64,000 bases of DNA from Angomonas deanei (lineage: Eukaryota > Euglenozoa > Kinetoplastea > Trypanosomatida > Trypanosomatidae): assembly GCA_903995115.1 (NCBI GenBank), contig LR877148.1, positions 994,501 through 1,058,500 of the forward strand, read 5' to 3'. A model generated the notes under the pieces. That model ran no database searches, had not been told where the DNA came from, and was given only the letters and a program-made list of their open reading frames with translations. The first letter of the stretch is position 1. Every line of letters begins with the position of its first letter. The position numbers and the translations under genes are program-made. Below, piece after piece: positions 21,206 to 30,934 of the stretch.

Positions 21206-23767
21206 TTATTTTCTCCCTCCAAGTATGGACTTGAACAGGTTGAAACCAGGTGAGGAACATTCTATACTTAACTGAGAGTCGAGCTCATCGTCGTCGGCCT
21301 CGTGATGCGTGTTTTCCACGTAACTACCCGCTCGACTCTTGGGAGCTTGATTCTGCATTTTCCGCTGAAGATCTTCATACCGTTTCCTATAGTAGCTGGC
21401 ATCATTGCGTGCCTTCTGCAGCAGACCGCGCTGCCCCTCCCGCTCCCGCTCCAGCGTCTGGCTGAGGTCGACGCTCTTTTGGCTCTCGTTCTGCAGAGAC
21501 GCCTTGAGGAACTCAATGCGCTCCTGACGGAAGGTGAGACGCTTCTCCGCCAGCTGCAGGTCCATCTTGCACTGACTGTAGTCCCGCCGCAACTCATTGA
21601 ACTCTGCTTCCATGTCCTCTACATTCTTTTCCAGCTCGGTGATGCGCTGTGCCGCGGCGGCGGAGAGGAGATTCTCCTCGCCCGACTCCTCCAGGCGGTC
21701 CACCATGAGGGGCGGCGGGCTCTGGAAGGACTGCTGCTGCTCGGGGTTAGGGGGGCTAGGGCGGGGGGAGTTGGTGAAGGCATCCAAGTGCGTGACCGGT
21801 GGGGCCGTGCCGAGCTGTGCCGGCGGTGCGCTGACGGAGCGGCCGACGTCGAGGGTCTCAGGAGGGGGCGCGGTTCACGGTCTCTTGCAAGAGACTCTGA
21901 TCGCCCTGGGTCATGACCCCACTGCGGCTGCGGGAAGGGAAGAGTGGCCCTGTCGCGCACTGCTCCAGTGCCATAATGGTGCGGCGGCGCTGAGGGGTGA
22001 TGCCAGCCATGTTCATACCGCGTGCCATGATCTCCTCCGCACTCGCGCGGGCCACCTCCAGGGGCGTAATGTACTCTTCCATTTGTGAAATGAGCAGCTG
22101 TATCTCCTGTGCCTGCCGCGCCTTGATCGACTTCAGCTCCTCCATCCCCATGTCACGGGAGTGGACGCACTGCTTCATGCGGTTGTACTCGTCCTCCCAG
22201 ATGAGGATTTCCTCCGTGAGAAGGTTGATTGACACCCGCTGTTCCTCTCGCTGCTCCGTGAGGGCGGCGTTAATCTCATTCACCGCGTTCAAATCGTCTT
22301 GCAGCTGGCCCACTTCACTTTTCAAGGCATCCACGCGCACCTTCTCTTCCGCCCTCGCCGCCAGCAGTGCGTCCACCTGGCCGGGGTTGTCAGGGCGGCG
22401 GCGGGTGGAGGGGCTCTCGCCGGACCCTTCCTGTATCTTCTTCTCCAGCCGCTGTATCTCCGCCTTGGCAAGAGAAAGGAGGTTGGTGAGCTCGGCGACG
22501 GTGAGTTCCTTATTGACGACAGCGGCATTACGAATGTTCTTCGCCCGTGCCCCGAACCGTAACGTGGAGAGGGTCTCGGCGGCGTTGTACATGGAAGGAC
22601 TGCAACAAATCACCAGTGAAGTTTTCGAGTTACCGCCGAGGGAGTCTTTCAATATTTTAGTGAGCACACTGTCGCGGTAAGGGACGTGCGGACTGTTATC
22701 GGTGAGCGAGTTGATCACCAGTCCAAGTGTGGTGAGTGATTTATTAATGAGTTTGGCCTCCTCCAGACGCATGCCAGAGGCGTTTGTTTTACCGACCTTT
22801 TCACTGCCGGCGAGATCGACGAGAAAAAGTTTTCCCATCTTGGACTCGTGCTTCTCCTGATTGACGCTCTTGACGGTGAGATTCATAATACAGTGACTTC
22901 GGCTACTGGTTTCGTTCATGGTGGTGGACGAGGTCGCCCGACGCTTAATACCACGGTTGATGAGCTGCATGACCTCCTGGGGGCTGGTGACGTAGGGGTT
23001 CTCGCACCCTTCAATGTAGAAGGAGTTCTTCTCCACATCCTCGCGCAGCCCCATCTTGCGCTGTTCTCGAGCGGAACAGGACTGAGCAGATCCCGCACCT
23101 GTTCCATGTACACCTCGACAAAAAAGAGACGGACCTGAAATTCCGTCGCGGCGGACTCTTCCATGATCATTCGGAAAATGTCATCGACCGCGCGAGGGAT
23201 GATACCCATATCCTTGTAACTTTTCTCCGTGAGGGTCGGCAAAGACTTGCCTGTGTCGCTGTCGCTGAGGACAGAGACGGAGGTGAGGGTTCCCTCCGCC
23301 CAAGGCTCCTCCCCCTCCGGGTCCACGTGCTCCTCCCGCCCCTCGCCCTCCTCCGGCTTGAGATTCTTACTGGAGCGACTCTTCTTCTTCCGGTCTACCG
23401 ACTGCCGTACGGTAGAGGCCGAACCAGCGCTGCCTTTCCCAAACATGGTGTGGGTCTTGCCACTGCCGGTCTGACCGTACATGAAGACGGTGGCATTGTA
23501 GCCATCCATCACGTCCACGACGGCAGGACGACCGACGCTGTTGTAGACCATGTCCTGTGTACTAGCCTGCGTGAACACCTCCGAGAAGGTGAAGGGGTGT
23601 TTCTCTGGTACATCGGATACACTATTTTTGACGAGACAGGTGAGATTGTCCTTGTTGGGACTGCACAGGATGCAACTATCCTTTGATTTGGATTCCTCCA
23701 GTTTGTTTAGTGGCCGTACACGGCAGCAGACCCGCACGTTGTCACTAGTGGAAGTCTTTTTCGACAT
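21206..23767 (-). CDS. Kinesin-1-like motor protein with large loop-5 insertion
   Basis: About 853 codons when two one-base frame changes are bridged, near 23055 and at the C5 run near 21866-21870. Seen in order: motor core with VRVCCRVRPLN, the P-loop GQTGSGKT (residues about 98-105), GIIPRAVDDIF, VEVYMEQVRDLL, NETSSRSH (switch I), VDLAGSEK (switch II) and LTKILKDSLGGNSKT. A neck and coiled coil follow (STLRFGARAKNIRN onward), and a tail coiled coil with DASYYRKRYEDLQRKM resembles the kinesin-1 heavy chain. About 78 residues separate the P-loop region from GIIPR, where conventional kinesin has about 12. The two frame changes cancel, which fits indel errors in one intact gene. Confidence 0.9.
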
Positions 23768-24117
23768 GTTTATTCACTACTATTATTATTATTGCTTACG
23801 TTATAGAAAGGGAAGATGGAGTGTTCATTTTTCTTTCCAACTATAAAAAAAGTACACCTTCTTTTCAGCTCCAAATAATCTTCATTTTTTTTCTTTTCCT
23901 GCTAACAGATACGATGAGTGAAAACTAATATTTATAAAAAACGATTTAAAGTAACCAAAAATTTCTGCTCGCGGAGAATCTATACGTACACACTAGGAAG
24001 TATTTAACAACAAAAAAGGGGAAAATCTAATTTTGGATCTAGAACGGAAACTATAAATGAAATTAATTTTACACAAAAATCTAAATCAGTGCTTTAATAG
24101 ATATATATCTATATATT
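23768..24117. other. A/T-rich intergenic spacer with splice-acceptor-like tract
   Basis: About 350 bases. On the minus strand a pyrimidine-rich stretch (CTCCATCTTCCCTTTCTATA) is followed by an AG shortly before the kinesin ATG, consistent with a spliced-leader acceptor. Nothing else is visible. Confidence 0.55.
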
Positions 24118-25752
24118 CTACTGATCGGCATTCTTTTTCTTTAAGATTGCCTGACTGGCTACATTACGAAGTCTCTCCTTGGGGGGATGCCCCCCTAGTA
24201 CACTGTACGACTGTCTGTTCTTTCCACCGACAAGGCTATTATTGTTACTTTGGTTCACATCCAGCTCACCAAGCGCCCGCTTCGGTTGCTCCGACTCTGC
24301 CCCTTCCTCCTTCCTCACGATTGGCTGCCGCTGGAGCTGCACTTGGGATGGGTTATCTCCCTTCCTACTGCCAGACCGTTTCTTGTGATGCCGTGGGGTT
24401 GGCTGCTCATGGTTTGGTGGTGGGGACGGCCGTGTGGGGGCGCAGACGAGCTGAGAGGGAACGTGTGTGTTACTGATGGACGGCACCGACCGGCCGCTGT
24501 TGAGCTCCTCTAGCTGTTTCGCCTTTTCATCGGCGGAGGGGGATCGTATCAGCTGACGCATGGCCTCCAGCTCCGGGTCCCCCTCTCGGTCGACCCCCAC
24601 GTCCTCAAAGGACACGCTAGAGATGACACTGATGGCACTCTCATTTTGAAATGAGGAGAAGCAGCAGGGGCCGCTGATATCCTCTACCAGGGAGGGGCAC
24701 TGACTGGAGGGGTAGCCCTGACCAATCAGCTTGGGGGTCTGAATGTTCTCCGACAGCACCTTCACCGGGGGCGACAGCGACTCCCTTCCTTCCTTCTTGA
24801 GCTCATACAGCTGTGCCGCAGAGCTGGTCCGCTGTCGCAGTCGCTTCGCATAGCCGCTACTACCGCTCTTCTTTTTCCTATCCGACTCCTCGGGAGAGTC
24901 GTTGAACTCGATATTTTCGTTACTGATGTCACGGGGCAAGTGTTTTTGCATCGTCCCCGCCGGCTCATCCGTTTTGGCTGGATTATTGTCGGGATTGCTA
25001 TTGCTGGGTAATTGGATGATGAACTGACGCAGCTGCTCCACCTCGTCTCTAAGTTTTTTCAGAGCGGAGTTTTGCGCCTTGTACTTGCGGTGCAAGATGC
25101 TATACTGCTGTTGGAGCACCGCGTTGTCGGAGCGTAGCTCTTGGGTGTTCCGTGCGACGGCGACAATGTGCTCATGCAGGGTGTGCGGCTGCGTGATGTC
25201 CTTCCGTGTGTGACGGCCTAGTGAGCAGCTGGAGAGCACCTTGAGTGGACACACCACCAGCTGCGAGTCCTCGTCGTCGCTGGAGTCGGAGGGGGCGTAC
25301 TGCAGACTATCCTCCTCCGCTACCAGCTCCGTTAGCTGCAGGGCGTGGTAGGCTTCTGTGCTAGCCGCCTTTGCCTGCCGCTCCACTTGAGGTCGGTACA
25401 CGTACAGACCATCGACCGGCAGCACACCTGCCCGACTCGCCGGGGTGTCGTTGACGTGTGCGGTCGGACGCAGCGGTGGGTGGGAGGCCTGTCGCTGCGC
25501 ACTGCCACTCCCGGCGGTAGGCGTGCGAGGCAGCAGCGGCACCACCGTCCCGTCGGCCTCTAGGAAGCTGGGCTTGCGGCTCTCACGTGCTTCAGGGCTG
25601 ATGGTCAAACCCGGCGGTGGAAGGGTAGTGGGGGGACAGTTCTCCCTGTCTGCCGCATCATCGTAGTCCTCGGAGGAGACGATGGAGATGGAGCTCAACA
25701 TGCGGCCGTCTAGGGCCTTGGGAAGGGTCTTACCTTTGCTGTTGGGTAGCAT
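24118..25752 (-). CDS. Unrecognised coiled-coil, low-complexity protein
   Basis: A 544-residue hypothetical protein. A short coiled coil of about 60 residues lies in the middle (HEHIVAVARNTQELRSDNAV to LRDEVEQLRQFIIQL). The flanks are S/P/E/K-rich and probably disordered, with several phosphosite-like SSD/SPEE clusters. No enzymatic motif or membrane segment is seen. A cytoskeletal or scaffold role would fit but is not shown. Confidence 0.7.
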   Translation of the reverse strand: MLPNSKGKTLPKALDGRMLSSISIVSSEDYDDAADRENCPPTTLPPPGLTISPEARESRKPSFLEADGTVVPLLPRTPTAGSGSAQRQASHPPLRPTAHVNDTPASRAGVLPVDGLYVYRPQVERQAKAASTEAYHALQLTELVAEEDSLQYAPSDSSDDEDSQLVVCPLKVLSSCSLGRHTRKDITQPHTLHEHIVAVARNTQELRSDNAVLQQQYSILHRKYKAQNSALKKLRDEVEQLRQFIIQLPSNSNPDNNPAKTDEPAGTMQKHLPRDISNENIEFNDSPEESDRKKKSGSSGYAKRLRQRTSSAAQLYELKKEGRESLSPPVKVLSENIQTPKLIGQGYPSSQCPSLVEDISGPCCFSSFQNESAISVISSVSFEDVGVDREGDPELEAMRQLIRSPSADEKAKQLEELNSGRSVPSISNTHVPSQLVCAPTRPSPPPNHEQPTPRHHKKRSGSRKGDNPSQVQLQRQPIVRKEEGAESEQPKRALGELDVNQSNNNSLVGGKNRQSYSVLGGHPPKERLRNVASQAILKKKNADQ

Positions 25753-25944
25753 GCTATATCAATCTAACGATCAGGAAAAATAAAAATAAAATCTAATTAT
25801 CTATTCGTGCTTATGGATGAAATAAATAAAGGGAGAACGGAGAATTGAAACCAAATAGATCAATTTAAAGTAGAGTTGCCAAACCAAAACCCCCCAAAAA
25901 TGTATTCTTATTATCGTTATGACTATACAAGGCAAATCATAGGA

Positions 25945-27858
25945 TTATACCTCCAACTTGCTGAGCAGTTCCCACTCCTCGTTGGTATAGCCCTTCAACA
26001 GTATATTTCGTGCGAGGTGAATACAATACGCGTCGCTCCATGGCGCCCCTTCGTGACCGTCCACCTCCTGTACCAGCCGCCCAAGCCGGAGCAGTAGTTG
26101 CGTCTCCTCGTTTCCCTCGCTGGGGTGCGCCGGGTCATCGGACTCTCGTGACGTGAGAGAGTGTGAACCGTCATTGGGATCGTTCCGCTTCTCTGCCACT
26201 ATTTTCTGACGGGTGATAGCGGTGTGGGTCTCCCCTACGGAGTAAACCGACAGTTCATCGATACCGACACAAACGCAGGTGACGCTGCCGCCGTCCGGTC
26301 GTGTACCCGCGGTGAGGGCGAAGCTGGAGCAATCCGGCTGCATCACACTCTTCACCACTCCCCCGCTACTCGCATCGACGGTGTAGCTCACCCCGTTGGA
26401 GGAGAGAAAGACGGAAAGGAACTCTCCCTCCCCCACCCGGAACCCACACGCCCGCTGGACGAGAGGGACCTCGCTGAGCACGCCGGCGTAGACGCAGCTG
26501 GCCCTCAGAGTGGACCGCCCCGCCGCCTCTATCAGGTCCGCCGTGAAGGAGCAGACGTGTCGCTCACCACTCTGGAAGGAATGCAGCTCCACCAGTGATC
26601 CCTTCTCGGGTACAATGGACGGTGGGGCTACCTCTCGCTGTACCTCGACCGCCCTGGTGTGGGCGTGGTGCAAGAGGAACTCCACCAGAAAGGCACGCCC
26701 GTCCTCGCAGGCGACACTCAACACAAACTGCGAAGGCGCCACCGCGACGTCCACCTCAATTGACAGGAGCGCTCGCTCCTCTTCCTGTGCCATGGCGCTA
26801 GCGGTGACGTCCCACCCTTCCTCCTCCAGACACCGGCCGTCCGGCGCCCACAGCGCCCCTGCTCCCACTTGAATAAACCAATAGGGGTGCACCACCGCGT
26901 TCACCGGCTTCTTCCCTCGCTGGGTCTCCTCCTCCTCCTCGCCGCCGGCCCTCTCCCAGTCACTGACTTCTGTCTCTAGGGGGTTCACCCCTCGGTTGGT
27001 AGCGAAGAGCACCAAGGGATGTTTGGACTCTTTTTGTACCGTCTGATACCGCTGTATGTGCCGTAAGGATGCTGGTAGGAGGAAAATGCTCCGACTGGTG
27101 GCAATGAACACGAGAGACGCGGCACAGGGGTCGGAGGAGCGAGGGGTTCCACAGGGAAGGGTAAAGCACTTCACCGAGGTGACGGGATAGTGGGCGAAGA
27201 GGGAGAGCAGACACGCCCCTGTGCTCAGGTCGTACACATAGATACGACGATCGTTGGAGCCTAAAAATATCAAATCGTTTTCACCGGTAGAACCACAACT
27301 AATCGACCCGCACAGACAGTTGCAGGGGACGTGGAAGACACGGGAGGGACCGCAGGAGTACACATTGCTGCGCCGAACATTAAACACTGGTACCTCATGG
27401 GTGGAGACGGCGGGAAAGCCCTTCTCCGCCTCTCGCCCGGTGGAGCTGGGGGTCGTCACGGCGGAGCGTCCCTCACTGCGGGGGAGCCACTCCTCCATCT
27501 GGGCGGTATCAAGAAAGTTCTCAAACACCTCGCACTGCCCTTCCAGTGTGACGAGCACCAGGCGATGTTTCTCCTCAGAGTACAGTACGACTGAAATGGT
27601 AGCCGCTAAACTGTAGGAGAAGAGCGGAAGGCGACTGTCTGGCTTCAGGACCAGAAAGTCTCCCTCCGTCGTTCCTAACAGCACTTCCTCCACGCCGTCG
27701 CGGTCGACATCTGTGCAGATCAGCGAGTTGGGCAGCACGGAGCCCTCCGGCACAAACTTGCGCAGCTCCCAACTGTCTAGCAGGATGGACGGAATCTTCT
27801 TCACATACCCGTCTGTTTCGGTCTCTTCATGGTACAGGGACTTTCCTCCCGTGAACAT
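25945..27858 (-). CDS. ITFG2-like FG-GAP beta-propeller protein
   Basis: A 637-residue beta-propeller-type protein. Near the N-terminus LICTDVDRDGVEEVLLGTTE is an FG-GAP repeat with the calcium-loop-like D-x-D-x-D-G pattern, followed by FLVLKPDSRLPLF and LVLVTLEGQCEVF. This order matches the start of ITFG2, a subunit of the KICSTOR complex that recruits GATOR1 to lysosomes for amino-acid control of TORC1. Later blades (NDLIFLGSNDRRIYVYDLST and VCVGIDELSVYS) also fit. The protein is longer than human ITFG2 (447) because of insertions. The propeller fold is well supported; the ITFG2 assignment is moderate. Confidence 0.65.
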   Translation of the reverse strand: MFTGGKSLYHEETETDGYVKKIPSILLDSWELRKFVPEGSVLPNSLICTDVDRDGVEEVLLGTTEGDFLVLKPDSRLPLFSYSLAATISVVLYSEEKHRLVLVTLEGQCEVFENFLDTAQMEEWLPRSEGRSAVTTPSSTGREAEKGFPAVSTHEVPVFNVRRSNVYSCGPSRVFHVPCNCLCGSISCGSTGENDLIFLGSNDRRIYVYDLSTGACLLSLFAHYPVTSVKCFTLPCGTPRSSDPCAASLVFIATSRSIFLLPASLRHIQRYQTVQKESKHPLVLFATNRGVNPLETEVSDWERAGGEEEEETQRGKKPVNAVVHPYWFIQVGAGALWAPDGRCLEEEGWDVTASAMAQEEERALLSIEVDVAVAPSQFVLSVACEDGRAFLVEFLLHHAHTRAVEVQREVAPPSIVPEKGSLVELHSFQSGERHVCSFTADLIEAAGRSTLRASCVYAGVLSEVPLVQRACGFRVGEGEFLSVFLSSNGVSYTVDASSGGVVKSVMQPDCSSFALTAGTRPDGGSVTCVCVGIDELSVYSVGETHTAITRQKIVAEKRNDPNDGSHSLTSRESDDPAHPSEGNEETQLLLRLGRLVQEVDGHEGAPWSDAYCIHLARNILLKGYTNEEWELLSKLEV

Positions 27859-27882
27859 GTCACGACACTACTATGGGATAGA

Positions 27883-27912
27883 CTACGGAGGAAACGGCAG
27901 GGAGGAATGGGA
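27883..27912 (-). promoter_or_regulatory. Predicted spliced-leader acceptor upstream of ITFG2-like gene
   Basis: On the minus strand a pyrimidine-rich run (CCCATTCCTCCCTGCCGTTT) leads to CCTCCGTAG, about 25 bases before the ATG at 27858. The layout matches kinetoplastid trans-splicing signals. It is prediction only. Confidence 0.5.
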
Positions 27913-28025
27913 TGCATCTATCGGGGTGAGTACCGTATAGTAAATGCTTTTAAATAATTGAACCCCCTACAACAGATCAACGATACATTATATATTCTGT
28001 GATGATGTGAAAGTGACACGTTTCC

Positions 28026-29216
28026 CTACTCTTGGGTAGGGTAGGCAGGGAGGGCCGCGATGATGACGGACAGCTTGTTGGTTGGGGTGGAGAGTTCTGT
28101 AAAAGACGGCGCATCGGATTGCAACGCCACTTTGAGTTGCTGAATTTCATTCATAATATGTTTCGCACGGGGCGCCAGTGTCACCCGTCGTCCACAGTTG
28201 ACGTAATTGACACAATCTTCCACGACGAAAAATGTATTCGAGAATCGCTGAATGGCCTCTCCATGGACGGCGTGGTCAAAGTCTCCCTTCTCCATCGGAC
28301 CTTCTTTTGGGTTCTCCCGAAGATATCGTTCCCACTCTGACCGCTTTCGCTGCGTATAGCGCTCCATGTATGAGTCCGCCGTGCTGCGGTATAGATCGCG
28401 GTGGCGGCGTGGGTGAATCAAACTGACGGTTCCGCCTTTAAAGTCGAACTTGGCATAATACTCGGCGAACTTTTGGAAACAAAAGAGCACCGCCTCCCCG
28501 ATCCGCTCGTCGTCCCCACTCGCCCCAATGTCGTTGTATATCGGTGGTAACCGAAACGGTCCCAGCGCGGCGAGCACATCACCCTCCGTCAGCTGACCCA
28601 AGTCACCGGTGGTGGTGTGAAACACGGGCAACAGCCCCAGCTCCTGCAGCACCATCAGTGCCATCGTGGTGATGGTAAAACTATTGAAGGTGCACTTCTC
28701 GGGTGACACCACCTCTTTTGCTTTTCCCCACGTCTTTACGAGATGGATGTAGGCACCAAAAAAGTCTGGGAATAGATGGTGTACGTGCTCTAGTATTTTA
28801 GAGTTCTCCACACCCCCGAGATTGCCGATCGTGATGTCGCACTGGATCTCACTGATGGGATCGACGAACTGTACCACAGGAATTAGCGCCCGTAGGTAGC
28901 GCACATTCAGCATACCAGCCGTCGTCGCCTCCCTGCTCAAGCGTGCCATCCGCTTGTGATCCTGCTCGTCTACTCGCTGCATCCCACGCAGCCAGGGTGA
29001 GAAATTACGGTACGTCAAAGACAAATCTAGATCCGACTTTGTCTGACAAAAGCCACTCCGGTGCGATCCAAACCGCTCCAACTGCCCTTTATTGACACAC
29101 CGCACGCTGATCTCATACAATCTATTCTGTAAATCATCCACCATCAGTTTGTCTTGCGGCGTGGAGGTGTGCTTTCGATAGTGCTGCATGAAATCTTTAA
29201 TAAACTGCCGTCGCAT
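28026..29216 (-). CDS. Terminal uridylyltransferase-like nucleotidyltransferase (TUTase)
   Basis: About 396 residues from the ATG at 29216. The frame runs further upstream, but a polypyrimidine tract and AG at about 29246-29282 argue for this start. The catalytic nucleotidyltransferase signature is complete: FGSHRSGFCQTKSDLDLSL (Asp about 62 and 64), with the third Asp in EIQCDITIGN (about 127). The PAP-associated helices follow (IHLVKTWGKAKEV and FNSFTITTMALMVLQELG). Kinetoplastid TUTases add uridines to RNAs in editing, guide RNA and mRNA metabolism. Its size and lack of zinc finger are closer to the small TUT4-type enzymes than to RET1. The specific paralogue cannot be told. Confidence 0.82.
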   Translation of the reverse strand: MRRQFIKDFMQHYRKHTSTPQDKLMVDDLQNRLYEISVRCVNKGQLERFGSHRSGFCQTKSDLDLSLTYRNFSPWLRGMQRVDEQDHKRMARLSREATTAGMLNVRYLRALIPVVQFVDPISEIQCDITIGNLGGVENSKILEHVHHLFPDFFGAYIHLVKTWGKAKEVVSPEKCTFNSFTITTMALMVLQELGLLPVFHTTTGDLGQLTEGDVLAALGPFRLPPIYNDIGASGDDERIGEAVLFCFQKFAEYYAKFDFKGGTVSLIHPRRHRDLYRSTADSYMERYTQRKRSEWERYLRENPKEGPMEKGDFDHAVHGEAIQRFSNTFFVVEDCVNYVNCGRRVTLAPRAKHIMNEIQQLKVALQSDAPSFTELSTPTNKLSVIIAALPAYPTQE

Positions 29217-29245
29217 TTTCGGAGGAGTGTTTATTTTTATTGTGG

Positions 29246-29282
29246 CTATTTCACGCAGAAGATGGGAGAGTGATGGGGAGCC
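29246..29282 (-). promoter_or_regulatory. Predicted spliced-leader acceptor upstream of TUTase
   Basis: The minus strand reads CTCCCCATCACTCTCCCATC then TTCTGCGTGAAATAG, ending about 29 bases before the ATG at 29216. It helps choose that start over the in-frame ATG at 29330. Confidence 0.5.
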
Positions 29283-29402
29283 GTTTGTTTTCTTTCTGAC
29301 ATGTTTTTCATTACGACTGCAATAATACATTTTTCTTTTTTCTAAGGGTGAATATAATTAGGCAAACGATAATACTGTACAATGCTTTTTTTGTTTTGCT
29401 AT

Positions 29403-30665
29403 TTACCACTTTTTCCCCAACACCGACGCAAAGCGGGCCGTCTCCTCGCTGAGATCGTCATTGTAGGGATTACACCAGAACTGCGCCCCCCGGTCCACCA
29501 CGTCCTCCGGCAGTGGAATTTTAAACTGAGCCCCACTGCCTCCCGCCGACCGCTTCATCTTACTTCGAATAAAGCGCAGTAAAAAGAACTTGGCGAGGAA
29601 GGGCACCAACATGAAATCCTGAATGTTCAGTGGGGTGAGGGACGTGTGCAGCTGCATCTCGAACATGGGGTCCGACTCGAAGAAGATGTGGCAGAGGAGG
29701 TAGGGCTTCTCTGGGGTTTCCAGGGTGGCCGCCTCGTACTGCAGTTTGGCGAGCAGTCGTATGTGCGCCCGTATGTACTTGAGTCCTCCAATGTGGGCGT
29801 ACACTGGTAGTTGCCGGCCCCGCGCGAAGGAGAGGTCCGCCTTCAGGGAGACATCCAGACTACCGCCATACTCCACTTCCATCTCGAGCTCGACGGAGGA
29901 GGGGTCCACGCTGCTGTCGGTCGCCCCGCTGGCCAGATCCGGCCCGTCCTTCCCCTTGTTGCCTTTCCGGGCATAGGTGGAGGAGGGAGTGGTGGCTCGA
30001 CCGCGTGGGTCGGTGCTGACTTTGGGCTTATTGCCATTGACACTGCTGCTCATTGGATTGTTGCTATTATTGTTACTGCTGTTCCCTTCCCCGCCAGCGG
30101 TTGGGGAGGAGGAAGAGGCGCTCGAGGTCGCCCCACCTTGGACGAGGTGCACCGCTTTGATCACGGGGGGAACATCCCCGAAAGCGGTAATGCGAAAGTC
30201 TGCCCAGGAGGCAATCCCGCTGTCCTCTAGGGCCGCACTAATGCGGTCTTCTAGCTGTGCCATGAACGGCTTAGCGGCCAGTCCTTTCTTCACTGGGATC
30301 TCCCCCTCCTCCTCCCACAGCCCTGTGCTAGGGTCGTAGCGAGGGTGACGGTGACCTTTTGTCGCCGTAGAGGCCCGGTGACGCGGCGCTGGTATGGGGG
30401 TATCCTCCTGGGAAGCGGAACCACTCTTCGGCTCCTCGGTGGTGGAGCTCGCCTCGGGTGAACTAGGCGATTCCTGGGCGGCACTGTGCAAGAGGTCAAT
30501 AATGGCATTCCCCATCCGCTCCATCCACAAGGTCGTCTCTCCTCCCTGGTGGCGGGATACCCGTGTGCGACGGGTGGGGACATGACGGAACCGTCTCTTT
30601 TTGATTTTGAGGAGACTAATTAGAAATAGCACAAAACATCCTATTCTAAACAATGCGTAGAGCAT
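29403..30665 (-). CDS. Membrane-anchored SMP-domain lipid-transfer protein
   Basis: A 420-residue protein. Residues 1-20 form one hydrophobic segment followed by KIKKRRFR, a typical N-terminal membrane anchor with a cytosolic basic flank. An SMP (TULIP-like) domain seems to start at WMERMGNAIIDLLHS and is interrupted by two disordered, S/T/P/N-rich insertions. Conserved SMP blocks are ITAFGDVPPVIKAVHLV, ELEMEVEYGGSLDVSLKADL, LPVYAHIGGLKYIRAHIRLL and YLLCHIFFESDPMFEM. SMP proteins such as Mmm1, PDZD8 and TEX2 move phospholipids at ER contact sites. The TM-plus-SMP layout is nearest to Mmm1 or PDZD8; which one is not resolvable. Confidence 0.72.
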   Translation of the reverse strand: MLYALFRIGCFVLFLISLLKIKKRRFRHVPTRRTRVSRHQGGETTLWMERMGNAIIDLLHSAAQESPSSPEASSTTEEPKSGSASQEDTPIPAPRHRASTATKGHRHPRYDPSTGLWEEEGEIPVKKGLAAKPFMAQLEDRISAALEDSGIASWADFRITAFGDVPPVIKAVHLVQGGATSSASSSSPTAGGEGNSSNNNSNNPMSSSVNGNKPKVSTDPRGRATTPSSTYARKGNKGKDGPDLASGATDSSVDPSSVELEMEVEYGGSLDVSLKADLSFARGRQLPVYAHIGGLKYIRAHIRLLAKLQYEAATLETPEKPYLLCHIFFESDPMFEMQLHTSLTPLNIQDFMLVPFLAKFFLLRFIRSKMKRSAGGSGAQFKIPLPEDVVDRGAQFWCNPYNDDLSEETARFASVLGKKW

Positions 30666-30934
30666 TTTATTATTTGTGAGGTTTATATCGATGAATAACG
30701 ACTAGTATTAAACCGATTGTTCTTTTTTTTCTGACGGGGTGAGGGAAAAAGAGGGTATACAAACAAATTAAAAGCAAACCTATACACACCCACAGAGAAC
30801 CTCTCACACGAATAGTTGGAAAAAACTTTTTTATACAGCGTGCTGACAATGTTTCCCGTGGAGCATTCTTGCTCCTCCAGAAATACGATAAATAAAATAC
30901 AACGGCCATTCCTTCTCAATCTTCCACAGTACCG

